Shown here in pieces: positions 8,988-17,765 of a DNA stretch of 64,000 nucleotides. Origin of the DNA: Photobacterium profundum SS9 (GTDB taxonomy: Bacteria > Pseudomonadota > Gammaproteobacteria > Enterobacterales > Vibrionaceae). A program made the position numbers and the translations under genes. Within the stretch, counting starts at the first letter, position 1; the number at the start of each line of letters is the position of its first letter. The notes beneath the pieces were generated by a model. The model was not told where the DNA came from, searched no databases, and saw only the letters and a program-made list of their open reading frames with translations. The stretch covers positions 1,518,187 through 1,582,186 of the forward strand of contig NC_006370.1 of assembly GCF_000196255.1 (NCBI RefSeq), given 5' to 3'.

Positions 8988-10250
8988 ATGTCCAAGCTTA
9001 AAGCATTGCGCGAGTCGCGCGACAAACTAGCGAAAGAAGCTAATGCACTGAACGATAAATACCCTGCAGATAAACGCATGAGCGCGGAGGACGGTCAAAA
9101 GCTTGATAGTATTTTGACCGATATTCAAGCGATTGATGGGGATATTCGCCGTGAACAACAGGTGGCTGATTTAACGTTGGAGAACGATGTTGATGAAGGT
9201 GGGGTGAACAATGCCTTACGTGATAAACACACAAAAGAACCCAATAAACACTCAGATGCCGCAGCAGCGATGCGTGCTTATATGCTGGGTGGGATCAGTG
9301 CATTGACGCCTGAGCAGTATCAGTTAATGACGGCACGAAGCCCTTCGGACATCAACAATGCCATGAGTACCACGGTACCGACTGAAGGGGGATATACCAC
9401 CGCACCTGAATGGATACGTCAGGTAGAACAAGCGATGAAAGCCTATGGCGGTATGTATGATGTGTCGACCGTGATGCGGACGGCGACGGGTAATACGATT
9501 AATTTTCCGACAACGGATGCGACGGCAGAAGAAGGTGAGATTGTTGGCCAAAATGAATCCGCCGGCACCAAAGATACCACCTTCGGCAATAAAACGATTG
9601 GGTCATATATGTACTCGTCAAAATCTATCGCCATTCCTTGGGAGCTGCTTCAAGACAGCTTTTTTGATATTGACGGCTATATCCAAGACTTACTGGGTAT
9701 GCGTATTGGCCGTATCACCAACCGTCATTTCACGGTGGGCACGGGTATCAACGAGCCCGCGGGTATTGTTCCTGGGGCGGCGCTAGGCAAAAAGGGCAAA
9801 ACTGGCCAAACCGCACTGGTGACCTACGAAGATCTCGTGTCGCTCGAGCACAGTGTTGATCCCGCTTATCGCAATTCACCGGGTGTCGGTTATATGTTCC
9901 ATGACACGACCCTTGAAGCTCTGCGTGTTATCAAAGACAAAAATGACCGTCCTATCTTTGTACCTGGCTATGAAACGGGAAACCCTGGTGGGGCCCCCGA
10001 CCGTATTTTGAATCGCCCGATCACCATCAATCAACATATGGCAGAAATGGCTGCAGACGCCAAATCTATTCTGTTTGGTGCGCTGAATAAATACCGGATC
10101 CGTTTAGTGATGGATCTTCGCTTGTTCCGTATGACGGACAGTAAGTACACCGAAAAAGCACAGACCGGCTTTATTGGCTACCAACGTGCTGACGGTGCAT
10201 TAATTGATGTCGGTGGTGCGGTGAAGTACTACCAAAACTCAGCCACCTAA
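8988..10250 (+). CDS. Major capsid protein, HK97 fold
   Basis: This 420-residue protein begins with a charged coiled coil (LRESRDKLAKEANALND to REQQVADL, about 1-65), the delta or scaffolding domain removed by the protease. The capsid domain follows, starting near VPTEGGYTTAPEWIRQVEQAM. Typical HK97-family segments are GNTINFPTTDATAEEGEIVGQNE and the C-terminal SILFGALNKYRIRLVMDL. A strong AAGGAGGA ribosome site fits the high expression needed for a capsid. Confidence 0.95.
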   Translation: MSKLKALRESRDKLAKEANALNDKYPADKRMSAEDGQKLDSILTDIQAIDGDIRREQQVADLTLENDVDEGGVNNALRDKHTKEPNKHSDAAAAMRAYMLGGISALTPEQYQLMTARSPSDINNAMSTTVPTEGGYTTAPEWIRQVEQAMKAYGGMYDVSTVMRTATGNTINFPTTDATAEEGEIVGQNESAGTKDTTFGNKTIGSYMYSSKSIAIPWELLQDSFFDIDGYIQDLLGMRIGRITNRHFTVGTGINEPAGIVPGAALGKKGKTGQTALVTYEDLVSLEHSVDPAYRNSPGVGYMFHDTTLEALRVIKDKNDRPIFVPGYETGNPGGAPDRILNRPITINQHMAEMAADAKSILFGALNKYRIRLVMDLRLFRMTDSKYTEKAQTGFIGYQRADGALIDVGGAVKYYQNSAT

Positions 10251-10267
10251 TTGTTATGGAGTCCCCA

Positions 10268-10471
10268 ATGGCTAATAAAAAAGCACTCGTACTTAAACGC
10301 CTGCGCGTATTCGATATCCGCCCAGGCATTGTTATTACCGGTCCAGAGAAAACGATCAATGAGCTCGAGGAGCAGGGCTTTGTTGATACGGCAAAAGCCG
10401 CGATTGACCATGAGCTGAAAGCGACGGGGCAAGAAGATATCGTTAACTTGGAACAAAACGTGTTGGAGTAA
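10268..10471 (+). CDS. Small conserved-position head protein, function unknown
   Basis: This 67-residue protein sits between the capsid and connector genes, a position that in many HK97-type clusters holds a small head or decoration protein. It reads LVLKRLRVFDIRPGIVITGPEKTINELEEQGF and has an acidic tail. ATG at 10268 has GGAG upstream and is preferred to 10256. No catalytic motif is visible. Assignment rests on position only. Confidence 0.6.
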   Translation: MANKKALVLKRLRVFDIRPGIVITGPEKTINELEEQGFVDTAKAAIDHELKATGQEDIVNLEQNVLE

Positions 10472-10476
10472 ATGCT

Positions 10477-10794
10477 GTGTTGGATTCAGTCACCACACCC
10501 ATCAGTTTGGAAGATATGAAATTGCACTTGCGCGTGGATCATGACCATGAAAATGTGTATATCGAGTCATTAACGATGGCTGCCATTGCACTGTGTGAAG
10601 GGCGTCTTTTTCGCTCTTTTACTGAGGTGCAGGCCGAATATGGCTATCTACCGACACCTTTGGTGTCATGGATCAAGCTAGCCACGTTGGAAATGTATGC
10701 CCAGCGTCGGCTGGCCACTGAAAAGTCATTAACGATGAGCCCTTTTTCCGATCACCTGCTTGAGAAATACATTGATTATTCTAAGGGGGTGTAA
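10477..10794 (+). CDS. Head-tail connector (gp6-like)
   Basis: This is a 105-residue protein with a GTG start. The N-terminus (PISLEDMKLHLRVDHDHENVYIESLTMAAIALCE) matches the helical start of HK97 gp6-type connectors, and ATLEMYAQRR follows near residue 75. Connectors form the ring below the portal that accepts the tail. The stop overlaps the next start (TAATG). Confidence 0.8.
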   Translation: MLDSVTTPISLEDMKLHLRVDHDHENVYIESLTMAAIALCEGRLFRSFTEVQAEYGYLPTPLVSWIKLATLEMYAQRRLATEKSLTMSPFSDHLLEKYIDYSKGV

Positions 10795-11114
10795 TGGACG
10801 TTGGGCGAATGAATCATCGGGTCACGATTGAATTTATTGACAGATCGCGTGTTGATCGCGCTGGCCAGCCCATACGGGAGTATGTTGAGGTCTGCTCTGT
10901 ATGGGCTAACGTCCGTTTTGAACGCGGAGCCGAGGCCATGCGAAACAGCATCAATACTGCTATACGGCGTGGCAGTGTGCGTATTCGTTATCGAGAGGAC
11001 ATCAATGAGGGTATGCGCCTTATTCACAAAGGGAGGACTTATGGCATTACCAATGTTTTACCTGACGAAGAAACGATGGAATTCATGGATATCTTGATTA
11101 AGAGGCGCTCATGA
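10794..11114 (+). CDS. Head closure / head-tail joining protein
   Basis: This 106-residue protein is of the phage head-tail joining family. MDVGRMNHRVTIEF at the start, CSVWANVRFERGAEAMRN in the middle and IRYREDINEGMRLIHKGRTYGITNVLPDE near the end are characteristic. It stoppers the filled head and gives the docking site for tails. It is the last intact gene of the module. Confidence 0.88.
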   Translation: MDVGRMNHRVTIEFIDRSRVDRAGQPIREYVEVCSVWANVRFERGAEAMRNSINTAIRRGSVRIRYREDINEGMRLIHKGRTYGITNVLPDEETMEFMDILIKRRS

Positions 11115-11240
11115 AAATACATCGTGGATGTGAGTTGGATTGATGTTTATTTCCCCATTTACTTTGAACTGGTGCGAGCGTGTCTAGCTGGTGTTGGAGC
11201 CGTGCAGGATGGGCAGTTAAAAATAAAGGACGCCGTGTGA
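11111..11240 (+). pseudogene. Truncated, frameshifted tail-completion-like relic
   Basis: An ATG at 11111 overlaps the end of the head-closure gene but reads only ten codons. A second frame from 11115 gives VDVSWIDVYFPIYF and ends at 11238-11240. The start resembles HK97 gp10-type genes, which normally follow here, but only about 40 codons survive. A further GTGA-coupled start at 11237 reads 14 codons before a stop. The module is cut at this point. Confidence 0.4.
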
Positions 11241-11343
11241 CCATCAATAATCTCGGTACGATTAATAGACATGTTGCGTGATTTTTTACATCATTTTATT
11301 TTTTGAAGAGGTTAGAAATACTACTTTTTCAAACCGATTTTTT

Positions 11344-11402
11344 GGGGGCATACAGGGGGCAAAACTGATCGAAAAAAGGCGTTTGGGGGCAAAATGGGGG
11401 CA
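11344..11402. repeat. Four direct copies of GGGGGCA in two spaced pairs
   Basis: Copies lie at 11344-11350, 11355-11361, 11385-11391 and 11396-11402. Within each pair the copies are 11 bp apart, and the two pairs are 41 bp apart. They lie 230 bp past the last module gene. Regularly spaced short direct repeats next to the end of an integrative element suggest integrase arm-type sites. That reading is inference; no integrase gene is present in the window. Confidence 0.5.
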
Positions 11403-12256
11403 TAAAAAAATGCTTGATGATGAAAATAATCTCATGAAATTGTATTTTAGTTTGTTGATATATAATGTTTTTTTGATATTTAACAATTAGTTAATATTTT
11501 AGTGCCAACATCCTGCCCAGTACTTTGGATAGCTATTTATTGGTGTTGCTTTCGTGTGCATGTGTTGACCTCAATCTTTGGAGGCGGGAATTATAGCCGT
11601 TCAGTAAATGGCTGGCTAGCCCTTATATTTACTGACTTTTTGGCATTATTACGCATGATTTTTATGTGGTTAAGCATAGTCGTAAATAAATGGAGGGAAT
11701 AAAACATTTTTTACTTTGAATAAACCGTGTTAATCCAGTGTGATGGATTAGAAGCAGTAAGATACCGATACGAAGCTTAGATTCCAAGAATATCCATGAA
11801 ATGACTGATAGTTATACCCAAAGACGCATTACGGCCAATCAATCCCAAGCGATTGTTCGGCACAATCGCCATGGCGGTAATCGGACAGTTTACCTTGTAC
11901 TTCTTCATGAAAGTCCGTTCTTTGGTCAAAGTCTGACTTTACAAGTGCTTGCGGAGAGGGAAAGGGAGCGGTCTCAGTGATCAAAAAGCACACTTAAACA
12001 TATAAATCGTAATGACAATCATTATCACATAGGTTAAGGTTATGTTTTCCTGATTGAGATTGATGCTATGTAGCGTTTTTGTTTTTTTTTACGTACTTTT
12101 CGCATGCTAATTCTGACGTGATTGGAAATAACGGAAGTTTCTTTAAAATTAGTGATGAAGATTTGATTGCCTTTAAGACTGCAAAGGCTCTTTCTTCTAG
12201 GATCTTCACATTTTGACCACGAGCCAAATTTAACACCGATAAAGTAAAGGTTATTG
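11403..12256. other. Relic-rich non-coding stretch
   Basis: No credible gene was found. Short frames exist, for example plus 11502-11702 and minus 11777-11908 (43 codons, starting MKKYKVNCPITAMAIVPNN) and minus 12066-12266, but none shows a recognised family. The first half of a dispersed repeat lies at 11719-11777. The composition is AT-rich and patchy, as expected of decayed mobile DNA. Confidence 0.4.
11719..11777. repeat. Dispersed repeat, copy 1
   Basis: Bases 11719-11746 are identical to 13922-13949 (28 of 28), and similarity continues through a GTAAGATAC..GAAG segment. The two copies flank the DUF6404-like and LysE genes. They may be ends of a vanished insertion element; no transposase remains. 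Confidence 0.6.
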
Positions 12257-12604
12257 ATGATATCAAAAAAAAGAATAAGTGCAGCCTATGAAGAATTAAA
12301 TAGAAAAGGATTTAAAGAGGTGACTTATAATTCTTATGTGACTAAAAAATTAGATCGTATTGGGCTGAGATTTAAACCTTATTATTATAATAACTTCATT
12401 GAAAATTTCATTCACCTTACATTTTCTGCATTATGTGCTTATCTTATATTAAAGTTAATATTTGACTTCTGGTTAAATATTATTAGTTTATCATTTGTTT
12501 CTGGGGGTATTGCATTGATAGTGTCTTCTCTTGGGAATGCTGTTTACTTCTCCTATTTAAGAAGTAAGCACAATATATCTAAATGGGACGATCTTCCTAA
12601 ATAA
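12257..12604 (+). CDS. DUF6404-like small membrane protein
   Basis: This is a 115-residue protein. The N-terminal 45 residues are soluble and basic (ISAAYEELNRKGFKEV, then LDRIGLRFKPYYY). Two hydrophobic helices follow at about 55-73 and 77-97, and a short polar tail ends NISKWDDLPK. This layout, with a helper-like N-terminus followed by the G-L-R-x-P-P-Y-type motif and two membrane helices, resembles DUF6404 proteins of Vibrionaceae. Function is unknown. AAAGG precedes ATG 12257; a TTG at 12254 is less likely. Confidence 0.6.
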   Translation: MISKKRISAAYEELNRKGFKEVTYNSYVTKKLDRIGLRFKPYYYNNFIENFIHLTFSALCAYLILKLIFDFWLNIISLSFVSGGIALIVSSLGNAVYFSYLRSKHNISKWDDLPK

Positions 12605-12799
12605 TTAAAATGTGAAGGCTTCACCTGCAGCTTTACGGTGTAGGTGAACAGTTAATTTTATGGATCCTGAAAACAGTTTCGTGACGATGAATAGGCTAAG
12701 CGGTTGGCTCAGTTGTTCGTATAATGCGCGTACTGTATCAGAAGTAAACATTTCCTGCAGAGTAACTGATTCTTTCGGTCTAAATAACGCAATACCTAA
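12605..12799 (-). pseudogene. Possible gene fragment, unrecognised
   Basis: A minus-strand frame of 64 codons without a good start reads LGIALFRPKESVTLQEM and then TVRALYEQLSQPLSLFIV, ending at 12605. It looks protein-like in composition but is cut by a stop at its 5' side. I do not recognise the family. The rest of the gap to 13063 holds nothing I can support. Confidence 0.2.
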
Positions 12800-13063
12800 T
12801 CAATGTCCCTGATATTACGCGAACATGAAGTATACGCATATCAAGGTGAAGGACTAATTGCTATGTTAGTTATTGAGGTATTTGTATCGTTGTGATATGT
12901 TCGTTTTGTTCAGATAATTGCTGAATAAAATGGAGTAAGATGTAAATATGTATGTAGTCATAAAGCTCGGTAGTAATCGCTGCCCGCCCATTCTGTAAAG
13001 TATCGATTTAACGAAATTTTTAAGGCGCATTTTATGCGTCGTGATATCTTATAGGATTTTTAA

Positions 13064-13693
13064 ATGACTATTCATACTTTAAGTGCCTTTGCTGGCATCG
13101 TATTTATGCTGGCGATTATTCCTGGTCCCAATGCCCTTCTAATTTTGTATACCTCCTTAACACATGGAAAGCGACAGGCTTTTGTTAATATACTAGGTAT
13201 CAGTTTTGGGTTTTTATTACATGCATTTGTCTCTGCACAAGGCTTGAGTATCTTACTTGCTCAGTCAACTACAGCTTTCAACATATTTAAGTGGTTGGGT
13301 GTTGTTTACTTATTTTGGCTCGGTGTAAGTAACATAAAAAATGGCTTGAACATTTCATTGCTAAAATTTGACTCGAGTCAGAATACGAAAAAAACATCTT
13401 TAATTAATAGCTTCTTCAAGGGGTTATTGACTAATTTACTCAATCCTAAGATTGTATTGTTCTACTTATCTATTTTCCCTCAATTTATTTCACCGCAGCA
13501 TATGTTAGCACAAAGCATGATGTTAGGAATCACTCATGCATTGGTCGTTGCTAGTTGGTTTCTCGTTGTGATCTTGTTTTCTGTAAGACTGAAATCGATG
13601 CTCACATCATCCAAAGTGGCTAAATGGTTAAATTATGTCAGTGGAGGATTATTTATTAGCTTTGGTGTTACTTTAGCGAGCACACGCTTATAA
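13064..13693 (+). CDS. LysE-family amino-acid exporter
   Basis: This 209-residue inner-membrane protein has about six hydrophobic helices. The N-terminal signature IPGPNALLILYTSLTHGKRQAF, at about residues 19-40, is diagnostic of LysE/RhtB exporters, as is NLLNPKIVLFYLSIFPQFI near residue 125. Family members export amino acids or homoserine lactone-like compounds; the substrate cannot be set. AGGAT lies upstream of the ATG. It is a lone gene between relic sequences and may be horizontally acquired. Confidence 0.88.
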   Translation: MTIHTLSAFAGIVFMLAIIPGPNALLILYTSLTHGKRQAFVNILGISFGFLLHAFVSAQGLSILLAQSTTAFNIFKWLGVVYLFWLGVSNIKNGLNISLLKFDSSQNTKKTSLINSFFKGLLTNLLNPKIVLFYLSIFPQFISPQHMLAQSMMLGITHALVVASWFLVVILFSVRLKSMLTSSKVAKWLNYVSGGLFISFGVTLASTRL

Positions 13694-14097
13694 AAAGTTG
13701 AATGAAAAGTGGGTAGCAAGTTTGTTGCCCACTTGCCGATTGAAGCCATTTCAGTTGTTTATTGAACAATATCGATGGGCTTCAACGTGAAAAAACGCTC
13801 ATCGAGTTTATTCCACCTCTATTCAATGAGTATTTAAAGAACGTTGTTGCAAAAAACCAAGTTTGCAAGGTGCGTTATCTTCTAAAAATGTAGATTATTG
13901 AGGGCTTACATTTCTTGCTTAAATAAACCGTGTTAATCCAGTGTGATGGCTGCGTGATAGTAAGATACGAAGTGATTAGCCATGAACTAACAATGTTAGG
14001 TTTGATTTACACACGATATGTTGAGTGTGTCGTTGAGTTGTCTAGGCGATGAAATTATGTGAAATGCGCTGGTATTATCAATTATACGAACCAGAGT
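13694..14097. other. Intergenic stretch with relic ORF and dispersed repeat
   Basis: A short plus frame (about 13767-13893) reads GLQREKTLIEFIPPLFNEYL and ends at a stop without a start; it may be a gene fragment. The second copy of the dispersed repeat lies at 13922-13975. Nothing else is supported before the IS630 element. Confidence 0.35.
13922..13975. repeat. Dispersed repeat, copy 2
   Basis: This copy shares its first 28 bases with 11719-11746 in the same orientation, plus a matching GTAAGATAC-type segment. It lies about 125 bp before the IS630 element at 14100. Confidence 0.6.
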
Positions 14098-14099
14098 TA

Positions 14100-15211
14100 T
14101 ACCATTCTAGTTAAATATATGATCTAATTGAGGCTATCTACTTTGTCTGAGTTATTGCCATGGATAGCCTTAATAATATCGACTTTAAATCCCTTGCCAG
14201 CAAACAAACATCTATCCAGATGAAAATGCGCTTTTTAGCACTGGCTCACTTCCAAGATGGCCATTCACGCACTCAAATTGCTAAGTACCTAAAGGTAAGC
14301 CGTACCAGTGTAAACAAATGGATTCAGGTTTTTCTTGAAGAGGGACTCGACGGACTAAAGGAAAAACCTCGTACCGGACGCCCTTCTTTTCTCTCTCATC
14401 AAGAAAGGCAACTGCTCGCCAAGTACATTGAAGAAAACGCGGCTAAACCTGATGGTGGCAGACTCACAGGTCATGATATTCATAACTACATCACGCAGAC
14501 ATTTGGCAAAGCATACCACCCAGACTACATTTATATATTGCTCAAAAAAATGGGTTTTTCATGGATAACCTCCCGCTCAAAGCACCCTAAGCAGTGCGAT
14601 AAAATCCAAGACGATTTTAAAAAAATTTAAAATGAAAACTATCCTCAAGATCCCAGGTCACATAGGGCTTGAGAGTGTTGATGTTTGGTTTCAAGATGAA
14701 GCACGATTCGGCCAACAGAACACCACAACAAGGGTTTGGGCAAAGACAGGAACGCGTCCGCGCGTCATCAAACAGCAGCAGTTTGAATATGCGTATCTCT
14801 TTGGTTCTGTTTGTCCTAGCCGAGGCATTGGAGAAGCCATCGTTGTTCCTTGGAGCAATAAAGATGCGATGAAACTGCATCTTCAGCAAGTATCAAGTGC
14901 GACAGAAAAAGGCAGGCATGCCGTTGTGATAATGGATGGTGCAGGATGGCATACCGAAGATACGGCACATAGTTTTCATAATATCAGTATCATAAAGCTT
15001 CCTCCCTATTCACCAGAGCTCAATTCAATAGAACAAGTTTGGAGTTGGATGAGGCAACACCATTTAGCGAACCAAGCTTTTAAAGATTATGATGAGATTC
15101 TTGATAAGGTGTGCAGTGCTTGGAATAGCTTTCTTAGTGACACGAAAAGAGTAACGAGGATGTGCGCAAGAAGCTGGATTAGCCTGACCAGTTAATTAGC
15201 TAGAATGGTAT
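14100..15211 (+). mobile_element. IS630-family insertion sequence (IS-1)
   Basis: The left end TACCATTCTAG (14100-14110) is matched inversely by CTAGAATGGTA (15200-15210). The right end carries one extra T (15211). TA dinucleotides at 14098-14099 and 15212-15213 are the expected TA target duplication of IS630 elements. One transposase frame pair fills the interior. The same TACCA start and GGTAT end recur in the family B palindromes at 54884 and 58113. Confidence 0.85.
14160..15195 (+). pseudogene. IS630-family transposase, frameshifted
   Basis: Two frames make one transposase. 14160-14630 gives the N-terminal DNA-binding half (HTH in SRTQIAKYLKVSRTSVNKW). 14632-15195 gives the DDE catalytic half, with Asp in WFQDEARFG, Asp in VIMDGAGWH and Glu in LNSIEQVW. 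The break is at a run of seven A near 14619-14625. Removing one A restores a continuous protein reading DDFKKFKMKTIL. The element could be inactive, or it could use slippage on the A run to make full protein. Confidence 0.85.
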
Positions 15212-15393
15212 TACATTGGTTTGTTAGGTCAGGAAGTCGATTGGCTAGTTAAACGACAGACGCAGAACTATACTCTACAAGAATATGTTTGGTCACTCCA
15301 TCTTATGTTGTAGAGGTAATAAGGGTAACCCTTATCCTATACTGCTATGCATTAAATTGAAGTAACTGTGTATGAATCATTTTGGAGGTCATT

Positions 15394-15873
15394 ATGACTA
15401 TTTCTACTAGATTGAATGAGTACTTAGACAAAAATAATATTGCGTATAAAACGGTTCCTCACTTTCATAGCACAGGTTCAATAAGCACTGCTGTGGCATC
15501 AAGCATTCACCCTAAGAATATCGCCAAAGCAGTCTTGCTTGTCGATCATGATGGGCACAAAGTCATGGCTGTATTACCCGCAGATAAAAAGATATGTATA
15601 TCCACATTGAATGAAAAATTTAATGCGTCTTATCAACTGATTAAAGAGAAGGATATATATAATTTGTTTGCTGATTGTGACGAAGGTGCAATTCCCCCCG
15701 TTGGCGGTGCATTTAATATGACGGTTGTGTGTGATGACCTTCTTGATACCTTAGACGGTGTCTATATTGAAGCTGGGGATCATCAGACGCTATTGCAGGT
15801 AGATCACGAGGCTTTTAAAAGCATTATGGCTAATGCGAAACATGCACGCTTTAGTGAGGAGATGCTGCATTAA
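15394..15873 (+). CDS. YbaK/ProX-type aminoacyl-tRNA deacylase
   Basis: This 159-residue protein has the YbaK/prolyl-tRNA editing fold: YKTVPHFHSTGSISTAVASSI near the start, IAKAVLLVDHDGHKVMAVLPADKKI at about 45-69, and the conserved GAIPPVGGAFNMTVV near 100-114. Members hydrolyse mischarged tRNA such as Ala- or Cys-tRNAPro in trans. ATG 15394 has a perfect GGAGGT; a TTG 12 bases upstream is not needed. It stands alone, 180 bp after the IS630 element. Confidence 0.85.
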   Translation: MTISTRLNEYLDKNNIAYKTVPHFHSTGSISTAVASSIHPKNIAKAVLLVDHDGHKVMAVLPADKKICISTLNEKFNASYQLIKEKDIYNLFADCDEGAIPPVGGAFNMTVVCDDLLDTLDGVYIEAGDHQTLLQVDHEAFKSIMANAKHARFSEEMLH

Positions 15874-15969
15874 GGACTTTCAATCGCCTGGTTTTGTATA
15901 ATAAAATTAAATGGTTATCGGGGTGATTGGTAGCATTGATATTCTATCTTTATCGTAAAGGGGAGGAGT

Positions 15970-16257
15970 ATGTCGAATAATATTATTGCGGATAATCAGC
16001 CAGTGCTTGTCCAATTAGAAAAAGGCAAAACATACCAATTTTGTGTTTGTGGTTATTCGCACACACAGCCATTTTGTGACGATTCACATTTAGGTACTGA
16101 ATTTGAACCAATATATTTTACGGCAGAAAAAACAGAACAACGTTGGCTATGCCAGTGTAAGCAAAGCAGTAATCAACCATATTGTGATGGCAGCCATAAG
16201 GCGTACTCTGAAGATGATATTGGTCTAGAAGCCCCAAATAAAGATGATTCACAGTAA
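15970..16257 (+). CDS. CDGSH iron-sulfur domain protein (tandem)
   Basis: This 95-residue soluble protein has two CDGSH-type zinc-finger-like motifs. CVCGYSHTQPFCDDSH and CQCKQSSNQPYCDGSH each have the three Cys and one His that ligate a redox-active 2Fe-2S cluster. The first carries CDD in place of CDG. Bacterial two-domain members are of uncertain role, likely electron transfer or cluster handling. The ribosome site AGGGGAGGAG is very strong. It converges with dcuC across a shared terminator. Confidence 0.9.
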   Translation: MSNNIIADNQPVLVQLEKGKTYQFCVCGYSHTQPFCDDSHLGTEFEPIYFTAEKTEQRWLCQCKQSSNQPYCDGSHKAYSEDDIGLEAPNKDDSQ

Positions 16258-16303
16258 CCTTTTTTGTAATCGCGGTACGTTTATTAAAGTGAATCGAGAG
16301 GAA

Positions 16304-16330
16304 TAAAAAAGCCCACAAGAATGTGGGCTT
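16304..16330 (-). terminator. Terminator between convergent genes
   Basis: The stem AGCCCACA/TGTGGGCT has a four-base loop. On the minus strand it is followed by a T run, so it mainly serves dcuC. It lies between the CDGSH gene and dcuC. Confidence 0.8.
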
Positions 16331-16348
16331 AGATTGTTACTTTGGTTA

Positions 16349-16408
16349 TTGCTTATGCATACATTGTTTATGCGTATATTGCTTATGCATACAATGTTTA
16401 TGTGTACA
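16349..16408. repeat. Four 15-bp tandem repeats at the 3' end of dcuC
   Basis: Four consecutive 15-bp units begin at 16349, 16364, 16379 and 16394, of the type TTGCTTATGCATACA with a few changes. The last unit covers the dcuC stop codon. The array occupies the space between the stop and the terminator. It is probably slippage-derived. Confidence 0.85.
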
Positions 16409-17765
16409 TTGGTACAAGAACCACGGTGCCAATAATAACGGTAATTAAGCCACAAATAACAGGAACCGATGTACGTTTAACAACTTCGAATGGGCTGATT
16501 TTACCCATACCAGATGTTGCAACGATAACACCAGAAACCGGTGAAATAGTACGACCAAGGTTAGAAGCCTGTAGCATCGGGATAATCAAGAATGCAGGGT
16601 TTAAACCCATCTTAGCGGCTAGTGTTGGCGCTAGTTCTACGAATGCGTAAAAAGGTGCATTACCAGAACCTGTCGCAATAGCGGCAGCAACAGTTAGAGC
16701 TGTTAGAAGAACCATCAATGCGAAACCACCCGCACCAGCAGCTTCTGCAAGGCCAATTAGATTATCGATAGCACCAATAGACATAAGACCTTGAGCAAAT
16801 ACACCAGCGGCAACCAATAGCATTACCACGCCTTTGAATGCATCAGCCATACCTACATAACAAGATTCTAGATCTTCCAGTGTTTCTTTACCGTTGAAAC
16901 GCTTGGCAACGAAATCAACCATTGCACCCAAGAAGATAGAAGCAACAACAATGGTGTAAATGTCTAATGATAGGCCTTTGATTGTTTCGCCATTAAATAA
17001 GAAAACACCCACGATAGGTAAGAAAGGCAAGATTGCGTAATACGCAGGTGCTTTCACTTCCATTTCAGAAATGTTGACCTTTTCCATTGGCGTATTTTCT
17101 TTTTTATCTAGGTATTTATTCCAGAAATAAGCCGCGGCAGCCATTACGATGATTGCACAAATTGATACAGGAAGAACTGTTTCAACAGCAAATACGTGTA
17201 ATGGCATACCCGCTTTTTCAGCCGCAACAACAACGTCACCAGATGTTGGTGAAAGAATGATTGCTGCTGGTGACGCACACACTGCCACTGCGGCAGGACG
17301 GGAAATACCCATTGCCGTCATCATTGGGAATAGTGTTGCCATTAGTAGTACACCAAGGCCAGTCGCTGAGCTAACAGCTAAAGACATTAGACAAGCTACG
17401 ATATAAGCTGCGACTAAAAGAATATAAGGCGATTTGATGAACGAAAGGGGCTTAGAAAACTGTTTAACCACAACATTGTTTGCGCCAATATGTGTCATGT
17501 AAGAAGCGAAGCCACATAAAAGCATGATTTGCATACCTAAGCCGCCGCCACGGTACTTAAGCATGTATTTCACGAATTCAAGTGAATCTGTCAGTATGTT
17601 ACCTGTTGATGCAATAGATGATGGTAGTACGGTATGGCCTATAGCACCTGCAGTAATAAGAAGCACTAAACCCGCGGTTAATAATACGCCAGCAGGTTTA
17701 TAGTTTTTTACAATGAAATAGCCTACTGCGATGGTAACCACCAGGCCAATCAATAGTTCTAACAT
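16398..17765 (-). CDS. dcuC: DcuC-family anaerobic C4-dicarboxylate transporter
   Basis: This 455-residue protein has about twelve hydrophobic helices and the DcuC hallmarks: YRGGGLGMQIMLLCGFASYM near residue 72, PAAIILSPTSGDVVVAAEKAG near 167, ATGSGNAPFYAFVELAP near 366 and ASNLGRTISPVSGVIVA near 402. In enterobacteria DcuC exports succinate and exchanges it during fermentation. The match is strong at family level, but substrate preference in this organism is not shown. It is followed by a terminator and the 15-bp repeats. Confidence 0.88.
   Translation of the reverse strand: MLELLIGLVVTIAVGYFIVKNYKPAGVLLTAGLVLLITAGAIGHTVLPSSIASTGNILTDSLEFVKYMLKYRGGGLGMQIMLLCGFASYMTHIGANNVVVKQFSKPLSFIKSPYILLVAAYIVACLMSLAVSSATGLGVLLMATLFPMMTAMGISRPAAVAVCASPAAIILSPTSGDVVVAAEKAGMPLHVFAVETVLPVSICAIIVMAAAAYFWNKYLDKKENTPMEKVNISEMEVKAPAYYAILPFLPIVGVFLFNGETIKGLSLDIYTIVVASIFLGAMVDFVAKRFNGKETLEDLESCYVGMADAFKGVVMLLVAAGVFAQGLMSIGAIDNLIGLAEAAGAGGFALMVLLTALTVAAAIATGSGNAPFYAFVELAPTLAAKMGLNPAFLIIPMLQASNLGRTISPVSGVIVATSGMGKISPFEVVKRTSVPVICGLITVIIGTVVLVPMYT

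Noticed and set aside
11502..11702. Plus ORF of 66 codons in the relic zone
   Set aside because: Composition is rich in W, C and F, with no ribosome site or family resemblance.
12066..12266. Minus ORF of 66 codons before the DUF6404-like gene
   Set aside because: It reads plausibly in part but has no start signal or known family, and overlaps the next gene start.
14619..14631. Canonical -1 programmed frameshift in IS630
   Set aside because: A -1 shift at the A run leads to a stop within a few codons; only +1 (or -2) gives the second half.
16349..16408. CRISPR-like repeats
   Set aside because: The units are contiguous 15-mers without spacers.
16342..16650. Plus ORF over the dcuC end
   Set aside because: It is the antisense of dcuC and its 15-bp repeats.
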